Part shown: positions 44,070 to 52,925 of the stretch, piece by piece
How positions within the stretch are numbered: the first letter of the stretch is position 1
Layout of the letters: each line of letters starts with the position of its first letter
Assembly: GCA_018242505.1 (NCBI GenBank)
Contig: JAFEBU010000083.1
Location: forward strand, 62,001-126,000
Direction: 5' to 3'
DNA from: Pseudomonadota bacterium
Lineage (GTDB): Bacteria; Pseudomonadota; Alphaproteobacteria; Reyranellales; Reyranellaceae
Length of the DNA stretch: 64,000 bases
Made by a program: the position numbers and the translations under genes
The notes under the pieces: generated by a model
The model's database searches: none
The model's input: only the letters and a program-made list of their open reading frames with translations
Told to the model about the DNA's origin: nothing

Positions 44070-45665
44070 ATGCAGGCGGATTATGTAGTGGTCGGCGCCG
44101 GCTCGGCCGGATGCGTGGTCGCGTCTCGTCTGTCGGAAACAGGTGCGTCGGTGATCCTGCTGGAGGCGGGCCCGAACGACTGGCATCCGATGATCCATAT
44201 CCCGGCCGGCATGCGGTCGCTGATCCGCAATCCGCTGGTGAACTGGAACTTCACCACCGAGCCGGAGAAAGGCTCGGGCGAGCGTCGCATCGAATGGCCG
44301 CGCGGACGGACGCTGGGCGGATCGAGCTCGATCAACGGCATGCTCTATGTGCGCGGCGCGCCGGCCGACTTCGACGGCTGGGCGCAGATGGGCTGCCGCG
44401 GCTGGAGCTACGACGACGTGCTGCCCTACTTCAAGAAGTCGGAGCACTATGTGCAGAAGGGCGATCCCGAGGTGCGCGGCCAGGGCGGCCCGCTCAAGGT
44501 CGAGGATTACCGCACCATCCTGCCGCTCACCCATCGCTTCGTCGAAGCCGCCCAGCAGGCGGGCTTCCCGTTCAATCCCGACCTCAACGGCAAGCAGCGC
44601 CAGGGCGTGGGCTATTCCCAGATGACGCGGCGCGGCCGGTTTCGCGGTTCGACGGCGCAGACCTTCCTGCGCGAGGCGCGGCGGCGACCGAACCTGCGCA
44701 TCGAAACCAACGCGCAGGGCGGAAAGCTGAGCTTCGAAGGTCGGCGCTGCACCGGCGTCTCCTTCCAGCGCGGCGGCAATCTCACCCACGTGCAGGCCCG
44801 TCGCGAGGTGATCGTCGCGGGCGGCACCGTCAACTCGCCGCACATCCTGCAGGTGTCGGGGATCGGTCCGGGTGCGCACTTGCAGTCGCTCGGCATCCCC
44901 GTCGTGCATGACCTGCCCGGCGTCGGCGCCAACCTGATCGACCATTACGTGATCCGCGTCGTGCACCGTGTGCACGGCACACCCACGGTGAACGAGATCG
45001 CGCGCTTCCCGCGCGTGCTGCCCGAGATCGTGCGCTTCGCCATCACCGGCCGCGGCGCCCTCACCTTCGGCGTCACGACGGCGCAAGTGTTTTGCGACAG
45101 CCGTGAAGGACTCGCCTCGCCCGACCTGCAGCTCCTGTTCACGCCCGGCAGCACCCATCCACTGAAGTTCGGCCAGCTCGACGAGCGGCCGGGCATGAGC
45201 TGCGTGATCTGCGTGGTCAAGCCCGACAGCCGCGGCACCATCATGGCGACCTCGGCCGATCCGTTCGCGCGGCCGGCGATCCGGCCCAACTACCTCACCA
45301 CGCACACCGACGAGCTGGCGCTGTTGGGCGGCACGCGCCATGCGCGACGCATCTTCGCCGCCCCCGCCCTCGGCCGGCACAGCCGCGGCGAGATCCAGCC
45401 CGGCCCCGACGTCCAGAACGACGCGGACGTCCTCGCCTATGCACGCCGCGCCGGCAACACGCTTTACCACCCGGTCGGCACCTGCAAGATGGGAGAGGAT
45501 CCGCGCGCCGTCGTCGATTCCCGCCTCAGGGTGCACGGCATCGAGGGCTTGCGGGTGATCGATGCCTCGGTGATGCCGACGCTCACCACCGGCAACACCA
45601 ATGCGCCCACCATCATGATCGCCGAGAAGGGCGCGGCGATGATCCGCGAAGACACGAAGCAATAG
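44070..45665 (+). CDS. GMC-family FAD oxidoreductase
   Basis: A 531-residue GMC enzyme paralogous to the one at 33743-35359. It has GAGSAGCVVASRLSETG at residues 9-25, the signature GRTLGGSSSINGMLYVRG, a second signature GGTVNSPHILQVSGIGP, and the C-terminal YHPVGTCKMGEDPRAVV catalytic His region. Start 44070 follows GGGAGGAG. It begins a plus-strand operon with an acyl-CoA dehydrogenase and a DUF3237 protein, so alcohol oxidation followed by acyl-CoA chemistry is a plausible pathway. Confidence 0.92.
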   Translation: MQADYVVVGAGSAGCVVASRLSETGASVILLEAGPNDWHPMIHIPAGMRSLIRNPLVNWNFTTEPEKGSGERRIEWPRGRTLGGSSSINGMLYVRGAPADFDGWAQMGCRGWSYDDVLPYFKKSEHYVQKGDPEVRGQGGPLKVEDYRTILPLTHRFVEAAQQAGFPFNPDLNGKQRQGVGYSQMTRRGRFRGSTAQTFLREARRRPNLRIETNAQGGKLSFEGRRCTGVSFQRGGNLTHVQARREVIVAGGTVNSPHILQVSGIGPGAHLQSLGIPVVHDLPGVGANLIDHYVIRVVHRVHGTPTVNEIARFPRVLPEIVRFAITGRGALTFGVTTAQVFCDSREGLASPDLQLLFTPGSTHPLKFGQLDERPGMSCVICVVKPDSRGTIMATSADPFARPAIRPNYLTTHTDELALLGGTRHARRIFAAPALGRHSRGEIQPGPDVQNDADVLAYARRAGNTLYHPVGTCKMGEDPRAVVDSRLRVHGIEGLRVIDASVMPTLTTGNTNAPTIMIAEKGAAMIREDTKQ

Positions 45666-45677
45666 AAGAGGAAGACC

Positions 45678-46844
45678 ATGGGATACATGACCGACGAGCG
45701 CCGCATGATCCAGGAGACGGCGCACGCCTTCGCCATGAAGGAGGTGTTGCCGGTCGCCAACAAGCTCGACCCCGAGAAGGGCGACATCCCGCGCGAGCTG
45801 ATCCAGAAGCTCGCCGACATGGGCTATTTCGGCATCGTCATTCCCGAGCAGCATGGCGGCATGGGGCTCGGCGTCTTCGAGTATTGCCTGATCACCGAGG
45901 AGCTGGCGCGCGCCTGGATGAGCGTCGCCTCCATCATCGCCCGCGGCAATGGCCTCAGCGCCGGCCGCGGCATGACGGAGGAACAGCGCGCGGTCTTCCT
46001 GCCGCGCGCCGCCCGCGGCGAGTTCCTGGGGGCCGCGGCGATGTCGGAACCGAACGTCGGATCGGATCTCGGCAGCATCTCCTGCCGGGCGCGCCGCGAC
46101 GGCGACGACTGGGTGATCAACGGCAACAAATACTGGTGCACCTTCGCCGACGGCGCCGACTACATCATGCTGGTTGCGCGCACCTCCGATCCGCCCGATC
46201 CCAGGCGCAAGCATGTCGGCCTCTCCTCGTTCCTGATCGAGAAGACGCGCGGCACCCTGCCCAAAGGCGTGCACGGCGTGCCGATTCCCAAGATCGGCTA
46301 TTTCGGGTGGAAGACCTGGGAGCTCGCCTTCGACAATTGCCGGCTTCCCGCCTCGGCATTGATCGGCGAGGAAGGCCGGGCCTTCTACTACATCTCCGCC
46401 GGCCTCGAACGCGCACGGGCACATACCGCGGCACGCGCCATCGGACTCGCGCGCGGCGCCCTGGAGGACGCGACCGCCTATGCGCAGGAGCGACGGCAGT
46501 TCGGACAGGCGATCGGCGATTTCCAGAACACGCGCTTCCGGCTTGCCCGCATGGCGACCGAGATCGAGGCCTCGCGCCAGCTCATGTATTACGTCTGCGA
46601 CGAGATCGACCAGAAGCGCCGCTGCGACAAGGAAGCGGCGATGGTGAAGTTCCACGCCTCCGAGATGGCCGAACGGGTGACGTCGGAAGCGCTGCAAATC
46701 TTCGGCGGCGCCGGCTACACGACCCTGCATGCCGTCGAACGCTACTGGCGCGATGCCCGCCTCACCAAGATCTTCGAGGGCACGTCGGAGATCCAGCAGC
46801 GCATCATTTCCGACCACCTGCTGGGAAAGCCAAAGGCCGCATGA
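45678..46844 (+). CDS. Acyl-CoA dehydrogenase
   Basis: A 388-residue FAD-dependent dehydrogenase introducing an alpha-beta double bond in an acyl-CoA. Typical motifs are the FGIVIPEQHGGMGLG segment, AAAMSEPNVGSDLGSISC around the FAD site, GKRxxRGQFGQAIGDFQ-type QERRQFGQAIGDFQNTR, and the C-terminal QIFGGAGYTTLHAVERYWRDARLTKIFEGTSEIQ. The catalytic Glu equivalent lies in FEGTSEIQ (E-G-T). It is coupled to the DUF3237 gene by four bases. Confidence 0.93.
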   Translation: MGYMTDERRMIQETAHAFAMKEVLPVANKLDPEKGDIPRELIQKLADMGYFGIVIPEQHGGMGLGVFEYCLITEELARAWMSVASIIARGNGLSAGRGMTEEQRAVFLPRAARGEFLGAAAMSEPNVGSDLGSISCRARRDGDDWVINGNKYWCTFADGADYIMLVARTSDPPDPRRKHVGLSSFLIEKTRGTLPKGVHGVPIPKIGYFGWKTWELAFDNCRLPASALIGEEGRAFYYISAGLERARAHTAARAIGLARGALEDATAYAQERRQFGQAIGDFQNTRFRLARMATEIEASRQLMYYVCDEIDQKRRCDKEAAMVKFHASEMAERVTSEALQIFGGAGYTTLHAVERYWRDARLTKIFEGTSEIQQRIISDHLLGKPKAA

Positions 46845-47326
46845 TGGACGACGTCGAGCGCTTCCTCACGACACCCCCTGCCCTGCGTTTCGCCTTCGCG
46901 GTCAAGGTCAAGGTTGGCCCGATCCAGGACCTCGGCCAGACCGCGCGCGGCCATCGCCGGATCATCGATATCCTGGGCGGCGAGGCGAACGGTCCGCGAT
47001 TCGAAGGCGAGATCCTGCCGGGCGGCGCGGACTGGCAGATCGTACGCCCGGACGGCACGATCGAGGTCGTCGCACGCTACACGATACGCAGCAGCTCCGG
47101 CACTTTGGTCTACGTCCAGAACGACGGCCTGCGCGTCGCCAGCCCCGACGTGCTGGCGCGGATGTCGAAGGGCGAGCTGATGCCCTTCGACAGCTATCAC
47201 TTCCGCACCGCGCCGCGCTTCGAGACGGCGGACCCGTCGCTCAAATGGATGGAGCGCGCGACCTTTGTTGGCGTCGCCGCCCGCACGCCCGATCGGGTGG
47301 CCATCGGCTTCCACGAGGTGCTCTAG
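46841..47326 (+). CDS. DUF3237 family protein
   Basis: A 161-residue beta-barrel-type protein of the DUF3237 family. The conserved segments are VKVGPIQDLGQTARGHRRIIDILGG, FEGEILPGGADWQIVRPDGTIEVVARYTIR and the Y-H-F-R-T-A-P-R-F-E motif. No catalytic function has been established for the family, and members often sit in catabolic operons. It overlaps the acyl-CoA dehydrogenase by four bases. Confidence 0.85.
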   Translation: MMDDVERFLTTPPALRFAFAVKVKVGPIQDLGQTARGHRRIIDILGGEANGPRFEGEILPGGADWQIVRPDGTIEVVARYTIRSSSGTLVYVQNDGLRVASPDVLARMSKGELMPFDSYHFRTAPRFETADPSLKWMERATFVGVAARTPDRVAIGFHEVL

Positions 47327-47383
47327 GCACCTCGACCAATCTGCATCGGATGGGTGCAACGCCGGTTGCGCCCATCCGGGCTT

Positions 47384-48181
47384 TCAATCCCGGAAGCTTG
47401 GATCGATGCGGTCGAGCTTGCGCAGCAGCGCCGGCCAGTCGAGCAGGCCGAACGGGCGGCGCACATGCGGCTGGTAGTTCTGGTAGGTCGCCTCGACCAC
47501 GTCGGCCGGGACCTCGATCAGCTTGGTGTTGCACGACATGGCCGCGACCTGCGTCTTGCAGGAGAGTTCCAGCCGATGCATGGCGTTGAACGCTTCGGGA
47601 ATGGTGGCGCCCGTCGTGAGCAGGCCATGGTTGCGCAGGATCATGGCGTTGTTGTCGCCGAGATCCTTCACCAGGTCCTCGCGGGCAGCGAGATCGAGCA
47701 CCACGCCGTCGAAGTCGTGGTAGCTGATATGGGCGAAGCGCATCGAGGTCTGGGTGTTGGCCAGAAGCCCGCATTCCATGGTCGAGACCGCCATGCCGGG
47801 CCAGGTGTGCGTATGGATCACGCAGGCGACGTCGGGCTTGGCCATGTGGATCGCGCTATGGATCACGAAGCCGGCGCGGTTGACGCCATAGTCGAGCCCC
47901 GGTCCGAACTCGGGCTTGGCGAGAATTTTCCCCTCATGGTCGATCTTGAGCAGGCTCGAGGCGGTGATCTCCTCGTAGAGAAGGCCGTAGGCGTTGATCA
48001 GGAAGGCGTCGGGCTCGCCGGGAACGCGGACCGAGACATGATTGGCGATCAGGTCGGACATCCCGTAGAGATCCATCAGCCTGTAACAGGCCGCGAGGTC
48101 GACGCGCGCCTGCCATTCCTCGGGTGAGACCTTCGCGCGAAGGTTGGCGACTTTCGATGTCTTCAGCGCATGCACGCTCAT
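47384..48181 (-). CDS. Class II aldolase/adducin family protein
   Basis: A 265-residue zinc aldolase-fold protein. Two zinc histidines are in VIHTHTWPGMAVS near residues 108-112, and a third is in ILRNHGLLTTG. An N-terminal helix pair (LAACYRLMDLYGMSDLIANHVSVR) precedes the core. Family members include fuculose-1-phosphate aldolase and decarboxylases, and the substrate is unknown. It is convergent with the DUF3237 gene and read in the same direction as the upstream Lrp gene. Confidence 0.88.
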   Translation of the reverse strand: MSVHALKTSKVANLRAKVSPEEWQARVDLAACYRLMDLYGMSDLIANHVSVRVPGEPDAFLINAYGLLYEEITASSLLKIDHEGKILAKPEFGPGLDYGVNRAGFVIHSAIHMAKPDVACVIHTHTWPGMAVSTMECGLLANTQTSMRFAHISYHDFDGVVLDLAAREDLVKDLGDNNAMILRNHGLLTTGATIPEAFNAMHRLELSCKTQVAAMSCNTKLIEVPADVVEATYQNYQPHVRRPFGLLDWPALLRKLDRIDPSFRD

Positions 48182-48251
48182 GGAGGCGCTCCGGGTTGTC
48201 GGTGTTGCCGAACCGTACCCCCGGGCGCGGCCCGCCGTCCACCGGCGGGCT

Positions 48252-48743
48252 TCAGATCTTCTTCTTCACGTCGCGCCCGAGGCGCGGATCGACCGGCAAG
48301 GGGTAGGCTGTTGTCGACTTGATGCGCTCCATAGCGAACCGCGAGGTCACGTTCTTGAGCGGCATGGTATCGATCAGCTTCTTATAAAAGGCGTCGTAGG
48401 CCTGCATGTTGGGCACGGCCACCCGCAACATGTAATCGATGTCGCCGGCCATGCGGTGGAACTCCATCACCTCGGGCATGGCCGTGACGGTTTGCGCGAA
48501 CTTCGCGAGCCAGCCGGAGGAATGGTCGCCGGTCTCAATCGACACGAACACGGTGAGCCCCATCCCCAACGCCTCCGGCGAGACGAGCGCCACGCGCTTC
48601 AGGATGACGCCGGCCTTCTCCAGCCGCTGAATGCGCTTCCAGCAGGGGCTCTGCGACAGGCCGACACGATGGGCGATCTGCGCCAGCGAGAGGCTGGCGT
48701 CCTCCTGCAGCAGGGCCACTATCTTCCGATCGATCGCATCCAT
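48252..48743 (-). CDS. Lrp/AsnC family transcriptional regulator
   Basis: A 163-residue regulator. Residues 1-60 are the AsnC-type helix-turn-helix (MDAIDRKIVALLQEDASLSL, then AQIAHRVGLSQSPCWKRIQRLEKAGVI). Residues 70-150 are the RAM/AsnC ligand-binding domain (VMEFHRMAGDIDYMLRVAVPNMQAY). It probably senses an amino acid-like effector. It lies upstream of the class II aldolase gene and may control it. Confidence 0.9.
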   Translation of the reverse strand: MDAIDRKIVALLQEDASLSLAQIAHRVGLSQSPCWKRIQRLEKAGVILKRVALVSPEALGMGLTVFVSIETGDHSSGWLAKFAQTVTAMPEVMEFHRMAGDIDYMLRVAVPNMQAYDAFYKKLIDTMPLKNVTSRFAMERIKSTTAYPLPVDPRLGRDVKKKI

Positions 48744-48809
48744 GAAGGGATCCTATGCGGCTCCGTCGCCCCGCAGTGTCGGGTCCGGACAGCCGAAACT
48801 CAACTGGTC

Positions 48810-49082
48810 TCAGCTTGGGAGCAGATCCAGCCGGACCGGCGCCCCCAGCCGCAGGGTCAGTGCCTGGGCGAGCGCCTCGACATCGCCATCGACCGTCCCG
48901 GCATAGCCGACAAGCCGCGGATCGGCGCCCGCGAACCAGGACAGCCGCCACCCGTCTTCCGCCGCGAGGAGCGACCCCACGCTGCGGCCGCGCGTGGAGA
49001 TGACCCACACTCCGGTCTCGGCGCAGGACGCCGCAAGGAAGGAGGCGACACGCGCAAGAAGGTCGGTGGCGAGCGACGGCAT
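48810..49082 (-). CDS. Small protein of unknown function
   Basis: A 90-residue protein starting MPSLATDLLARVASFLAASC with one moderately hydrophobic helix and no recognised domain. Its G+C pattern and frame use agree with coding sequence. It sits just before the Lrp gene on the same strand. It could be a genuine conserved small protein but I cannot name it. Confidence 0.4.
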   Translation of the reverse strand: MPSLATDLLARVASFLAASCAETGVWVISTRGRSVGSLLAAEDGWRLSWFAGADPRLVGYAGTVDGDVEALAQALTLRLGAPVRLDLLPS

Positions 49083-49289
49083 CCACGGGACTCTAGAGCG
49101 CCGCCGTCTCCCGCCTCAATGAAACCGGGTGTCGAATGTAGTGGCGCCCGGAGCAAGAAAATCCCCGTTCCGCAGGGTGTAGAGAATGTTCTGATGCCGG
49201 CGCGATCTGTCGTCCTCAGTCGCGCGCGGTATTCCACGCACTTGAGCGAAGGACCCCATGCCCATTTCACAGATTGGCATTGGAACCGA

Positions 49290-49315
49290 TGCCGGATCCT
49301 TCGCTGGGCTCGGGA
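49290..49315. repeat. Possible dispersed extragenic repeat
   Basis: GGATCCTTCGCTGGGCTCGGGATGAC resembles a short sequence often dispersed in intergenic DNA of alphaproteobacteria. It lies in the 259-bp gap between the small ORF and soxA. Only one copy is in the window, so this is a suggestion from memory of similar elements. Confidence 0.25.
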
Positions 49316-49341
49316 TGACAACGAGAAGGCGTTGCCCGCGA

Positions 49342-50112
49342 TCACGGCCGCACCGCGGGTGCATCCATCGTCATGCCCCTGGCGCGATCCATCAAATAGA
49401 GCTCGAGGTCGATATAGTCCTCCGAATCTTCGTCGAAGGGTTCGGCACGCATGCCGATCATGCAGTTGCGCAGCCGCCGCTTCAGCGAGCCCAGCGCCTG
49501 CCATTCGAGGCGATAGATCGGATAGCCTGTCGGGTGGGCCTGTGGAATCGTCGCGCCGCCGAGTTTCTTGCCTGCATTGTCGTCATGGCAGTTGGCGCAG
49601 GAGAGATTGAGCTGCCCTTCCCGCCCCTTGAACAGTTGCCCGCCATGCATGCGGAACGCGGCAAGGCGCGGATCGTTCGGCGGCGCGATCGGCATGCCAC
49701 GCGACTGCAAAGCCACGTAGGCCGAAAGATCGAGCATCTGCTCGCTCTCGGCGCCGAACGGTGCGGCCTTCTGATGTTCGGTGCGGCAGAGATTGATCCG
49801 CCCTTCGAGATCGACCGGCCTGTCGCCACCGGGCGGGATAGCGGGATAGCGCGCGGCCACGCCCTTCATGCTGCCGGCACTGTGGCAGTCGGCACAGGAC
49901 TTGTCTGCCGCGCCGGCTTTCTGCGTCCACAGCGCTTCGCCTGCCTGGACATACAACATCGCCGGATTGGCGGTGTCGTCGTCCTGCATCTTCTGCAGTG
50001 TCGGCCCCATATCCTGATAACCCGACCGACGCTGGTCCTTCCCGGCCTGCGCCATCGCCAGCGACGCCAGGAACACCGTTGCCAACCCGAGCGCGACCGA
50101 CAGCTTCCTCAT
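49342..50112 (-). CDS. soxA: Sulfur oxidation c-type cytochrome SoxA
   Basis: A 256-residue secreted diheme cytochrome with a signal peptide (KLSVALGLATVFLASLAMAQA). Heme-binding CxxCH motifs are at C73-C76-H77 and C172-C175-H176. Cys217, in R-N-C-M-I-G-M-R-A-E-P, is the expected (persulfide-type) axial ligand of the active-site heme. With SoxX it attaches the sulfur substrate to the SoxYZ carrier. Start 50112 overlaps soxZ by four bases. It is the last gene of the eight-gene operon. Confidence 0.93.
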   Translation of the reverse strand: MRKLSVALGLATVFLASLAMAQAGKDQRRSGYQDMGPTLQKMQDDDTANPAMLYVQAGEALWTQKAGAADKSCADCHSAGSMKGVAARYPAIPPGGDRPVDLEGRINLCRTEHQKAAPFGAESEQMLDLSAYVALQSRGMPIAPPNDPRLAAFRMHGGQLFKGREGQLNLSCANCHDDNAGKKLGGATIPQAHPTGYPIYRLEWQALGSLKRRLRNCMIGMRAEPFDEDSEDYIDLELYLMDRARGMTMDAPAVRP

Positions 50113-50429
50113 GTCACCGTGACCGTCACCGAACCCTCGGCCGAGAAATCCCGGTCGCCTGTCCATCGGAGTCGGACGGTGCCGCTCTCGCTCGCCACGG
50201 CGAAAAAGGAGACGTAGGGATTGGCCGCCACCGCGGGCGACATCTTCATGCGAAAGATCTCGATGTCGTTCCAGGTCGCCGTGAACTGCGTGATGATGTT
50301 CCGCGGCAGGAGGCGGCCGTCGGCGCCGGGGCGGAAACCGGTCTCCATCGGATGCTGGATCAGCGCCTTCAGCTCGATGGTTTCGCCCTTGCGGGCCGTC
50401 CCGGGCGCGTTGATGAGGACGTTCGCCAT
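50109..50429 (-). CDS. soxZ: Sulfur carrier subunit SoxZ
   Basis: A 106-residue SoxZ, the immunoglobulin-like partner of SoxY. The motifs KGETIELKALIQHPMETGFR, MSPAVAANPYVSFFAV and SGTVRLRWTGDRD match the family. It has no own signal peptide and would be exported as a complex with SoxY, whose N-terminus carries an arginine-pair signal. Its start shares bases with the soxY stop (TGATG). Confidence 0.92.
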   Translation of the reverse strand: MANVLINAPGTARKGETIELKALIQHPMETGFRPGADGRLLPRNIITQFTATWNDIEIFRMKMSPAVAANPYVSFFAVASESGTVRLRWTGDRDFSAEGSVTVTVT

Positions 50430-50899
50430 CAGTTCACATCCTCGGTGCAGGCGGCGATAGTGACGATGACGTCGGCGCTCGCGCTCCAGAATTCGCCGCG
50501 GCTCGTCTCAGCGATCGCGATGACTTTCTGGGTGTCGGCGAGCTTGATGCGGGTCGCCACGATCGCCTTGCCGTTGCGCGGGCCGAGCCAGGCATTGAAG
50601 ACATGCGGCTGCGGGTTCTTCTCGTTGAAGACGTGGACGGCAGTCACATGATCGGCTTCGGTCATCGGGCTCTCGACCGAGACCGTGACCGGCACGGCGT
50701 TGCCGTTCTCGACCAGCGGCGGGATGTCGAGCGTCACGCGGCCCGGCCGCACCGCCGCCTCGCCCGTCACCTCCTTGACCGCCGCCATCATCGTATCGGG
50801 CGCGGCCTGCGCCGAGGCAAGCGGCAGGACCGTCACCAGCAGGGATCCGGCAACGAACGTGCGACGTGTGGGGATGCGACGCGGCGGAAGCTGTTGCAT
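50429..50899 (-). CDS. SoxY-like protein with an AAC-type arm
   Basis: A 156-residue SoxY homologue with a Tat-type signal (TRRTFVAGSLLVTVLPLASAQA). The core GRVTLDIPPLVENGNAVPVTVSVESPMTEADHVTAV is standard. The tail is unusual: the carrier arm, normally ending GGCGG, ends V-T-I-A-A-C-T-E-D-V-N, so the reactive Cys151 is kept but not the flexible glycines. This matches the family known as SoxY-related AACIE arm proteins (SoxY paralogues), except that T replaces I. It may carry a different substrate or have different kinetics. Confidence 0.88.
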   Translation of the reverse strand: MQQLPPRRIPTRRTFVAGSLLVTVLPLASAQAAPDTMMAAVKEVTGEAAVRPGRVTLDIPPLVENGNAVPVTVSVESPMTEADHVTAVHVFNEKNPQPHVFNAWLGPRNGKAIVATRIKLADTQKVIAIAETSRGEFWSASADVIVTIAACTEDVN

Positions 50900-50903
50900 C
50901 AGC

Positions 50904-51362
50904 TCACTCCTTGAGGCTCGCGAGATAGGCCACGACATCCTCGATCTGCCGCGCCGTCAGGATGGGCTTGCCGGCAAAATTCCGGGCCACGCGCTGCAGA
51001 TGATCGAGACGATAGTAGGGCGGCATGATCGTGTCGGCGTTGAGGCGCGAGGCATCGACCAGGCGCAGGCGCAGCTGGCCCTCGCTCCAGCGCGCACCGG
51101 CGCCGGCAAGATCGGGCGCAAGATCGCCCTGGAAGCGCTCCTCGGGAATCGGCGCGCGATGACAGAGCAGGCAAAGACCGACGCTGCGGTTGGCGACGAT
51201 GGCGCGACCGCGCGCGGCGTCGCCCGCCTCTCCGGTGAGCGAGTCGGGGATCGCATCGCCCACGATGACATAGGACCGAAGGCTCTCCTGGGCGGAAACG
51301 CCCAGCGCGGTCAGCGCCACGGCAGCGGCAAAGACGGCGGCAAGGAAAAGTGCGATGCGCAT
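50904..51362 (-). CDS. soxX: Sulfur oxidation c-type cytochrome SoxX
   Basis: A 152-residue secreted monoheme cytochrome. A signal peptide (RIALFLAAVFAAAVALTALGVSAQ) precedes the mature domain. The heme site is C64-L-L-C67-H68, and Met113 in the ADTIMPPYYR motif is the likely second ligand. Family segments GDLAPDLAGAGARWSEGQLRLRLVDASRLN are clear. It normally pairs with SoxA. It lies 4 bp downstream of the fccB-like gene and 4 bp upstream of the soxY-like gene. Confidence 0.92.
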   Translation of the reverse strand: MRIALFLAAVFAAAVALTALGVSAQESLRSYVIVGDAIPDSLTGEAGDAARGRAIVANRSVGLCLLCHRAPIPEERFQGDLAPDLAGAGARWSEGQLRLRLVDASRLNADTIMPPYYRLDHLQRVARNFAGKPILTARQIEDVVAYLASLKE

Positions 51363-51366
51363 GCGA

Positions 51367-52638
51367 TTAACCGAAGATCTCACCCGTGAGAGTCTGGAAG
51401 CACGCCTCGGCATAGTGCGCTTCCTGCGCCCTCAGGGCCGAATCGCCATCGACCGGGCTGGTGCCGCCGGCACCCGGCACCTCGAGGAGCTGACCCTCTT
51501 CAGGACGATAGACGCCGACGATGGAGAAGCCCCAATCGGGAGCGGCGAGAGTATAGCAGGCGCTGATCAGGCGCGGTTCGGCCGGCTTGTGGCCGGCGAG
51601 GAGATCGACGATCGCCGCGGCGCAGACCTTGGCCTGCGCGTTGGCCGAGAAGGCCGCCTTGGGCATCGCTCCCATCAACGCTGCATCGCCGAGCACATGG
51701 ACGCCCGGCTGCAGAATCGACTCGAAGGCGATCGGCTCGACCGGGCACCAGCCGGTCCGATCGGCGACCCCCGCGGAATGGGCGATGGCGGCGGCCTTCT
51801 GCGGCGGGATGACGTTGGCGACATCGGCCGTGTGCTTGTCGAAATCGGTATTGAAAGTGCGCGTCGCCGGGTCGACGGAGGTGACATTGCCGCCCTGGCT
51901 GAGCGGCACCCATTCGATCATCTCGGGATAGAGCCTGGCCCACGCCGCCTGGAACAGGCGCTGCTGCGGAAAGCTGTCCTTGGAATCGAGCAGCAGCACC
52001 TTGGATCGAGGCTTCTTCGTCCTGAGATACCAAGCGATCTGGCTCGCGCGTTCGTAGGGCGCCGGCGGACACCGGTAAGGCGCAGCGGGCGTGGAGATCG
52101 CCACCACGCCGCCATCCTCCATCGCCTCGAGCTGGCGTCGCAGGAGCAGGGTCTGCGCGCCCGCCTTCCAGGCATGCGGCATCTTCTCCGCGGCCTTCTC
52201 GTCGTAGCCGGGCAATGCCTTCCAATCGAGATCGATGCCGGGCGCGATCACCAGGCGGTCGTAGGAAAGCTTCGCGCCATCGCCGAGGGTCACTGTCTTC
52301 GCTGCGGGATCGACCGCCGTCGCGGCCATCGGGGCGATAGCGACGCCATCGCGCGCGATCGCGCCATAGCCGAATTCCTGCTGCTTGAGATCGCGCAGGC
52401 CCGCGATCACCTCGTTGCTGAACGGGCAGGCCGTGTAGGCCTTGCCCGCCTCGACCAGGGTCACGCCGAGCGCCGGTTGCAGCTTCTTCAATGCGCGGGC
52501 GCACGTCGCCCCGCCGAAGCCGCCGCCAACCACCACGACCCTTGCCGCGCCCTGCGCACGTGCGATCGACGGCGCGAGGGCTGCCGCGACCGTCAATCCA
52601 AAGAGAGTCCGGCGGCGGGCCGGTGTGCCTCTGCTCAT
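51367..52638 (-). CDS. FccB-type flavocytochrome c sulfide dehydrogenase flavoprotein (SoxF-like)
   Basis: A 423-residue FAD protein exported through a Tat signal (ARRRTLFGLTVAAALAP). The Rossmann motif VVVGGGFGGATCARAL is intact. The conserved flavin-side motif reads TACPFSNEVIAG, retaining the Cys that anchors FAD in flavocytochrome c. The two redox cysteines are in YRCPPAPYER and WCPVEPIAFES. FccB/SoxF oxidises sulfide or polysulfide and passes electrons to a cytochrome, here the adjacent small cytochrome c, whose gene it overlaps by four bases. The ATG at 52638 removes an upstream frame that is a shadow. Confidence 0.92.
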   Translation of the reverse strand: MSRGTPARRRTLFGLTVAAALAPSIARAQGAARVVVVGGGFGGATCARALKKLQPALGVTLVEAGKAYTACPFSNEVIAGLRDLKQQEFGYGAIARDGVAIAPMAATAVDPAAKTVTLGDGAKLSYDRLVIAPGIDLDWKALPGYDEKAAEKMPHAWKAGAQTLLLRRQLEAMEDGGVVAISTPAAPYRCPPAPYERASQIAWYLRTKKPRSKVLLLDSKDSFPQQRLFQAAWARLYPEMIEWVPLSQGGNVTSVDPATRTFNTDFDKHTADVANVIPPQKAAAIAHSAGVADRTGWCPVEPIAFESILQPGVHVLGDAALMGAMPKAAFSANAQAKVCAAAIVDLLAGHKPAEPRLISACYTLAAPDWGFSIVGVYRPEEGQLLEVPGAGGTSPVDGDSALRAQEAHYAEACFQTLTGEIFG

Positions 52639-52925
52639 GGGCCGTGCCCCGATGTCCATGTCGCAATCGCATCGATCTCGGGATCGCTGAAACCTTTCGC
52701 GATCCGGCCCATGACCGTGGCAGGCCGTGCACCGCTCTTGAACGCGCGCATGATGCCGGCGATCTCCGCGGCCGGTCGTCCTCGCAGCACTGGAACGGCC
52801 GCTCCGGTCGGCAGTATGCCATGGCAACCGGAGCACGACGCCGCGCCGGGCGGCGGTTCGGCGGCGTCGGCAGAGACCGAGAGCGCCAGCAGGCCGGCCG
52901 CCACCGCCATCGGCCAAAGAGACAT
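52635..52925 (-). CDS. Monoheme cytochrome c (FccA/SoxE-like)
   Basis: A 96-residue secreted cytochrome with a signal peptide (SLWPMAVAAGLLALSVSADA). The heme motif is C31-S-G-C34-H35, and the Met ligand is in ATVMGRIAKGFSDPEI. Its small size and position directly before the FccB gene suggest it is the electron acceptor of the flavoprotein, or a link to the molybdenum hydroxylase. It shares TGATG with the upstream molybdoprotein gene. Confidence 0.88.
   Translation of the reverse strand: MSLWPMAVAAGLLALSVSADAAEPPPGAASCSGCHGILPTGAAVPVLRGRPAAEIAGIMRAFKSGARPATVMGRIAKGFSDPEIDAIATWTSGHGP

Noticed and set aside
44007..46817. 936-codon minus-strand frame opposite the GMC and acyl-CoA dehydrogenase genes
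   Set aside because: Both underlying genes have unmistakable enzyme motifs on the plus strand; the antisense frame has a compositional, repetitive sequence.
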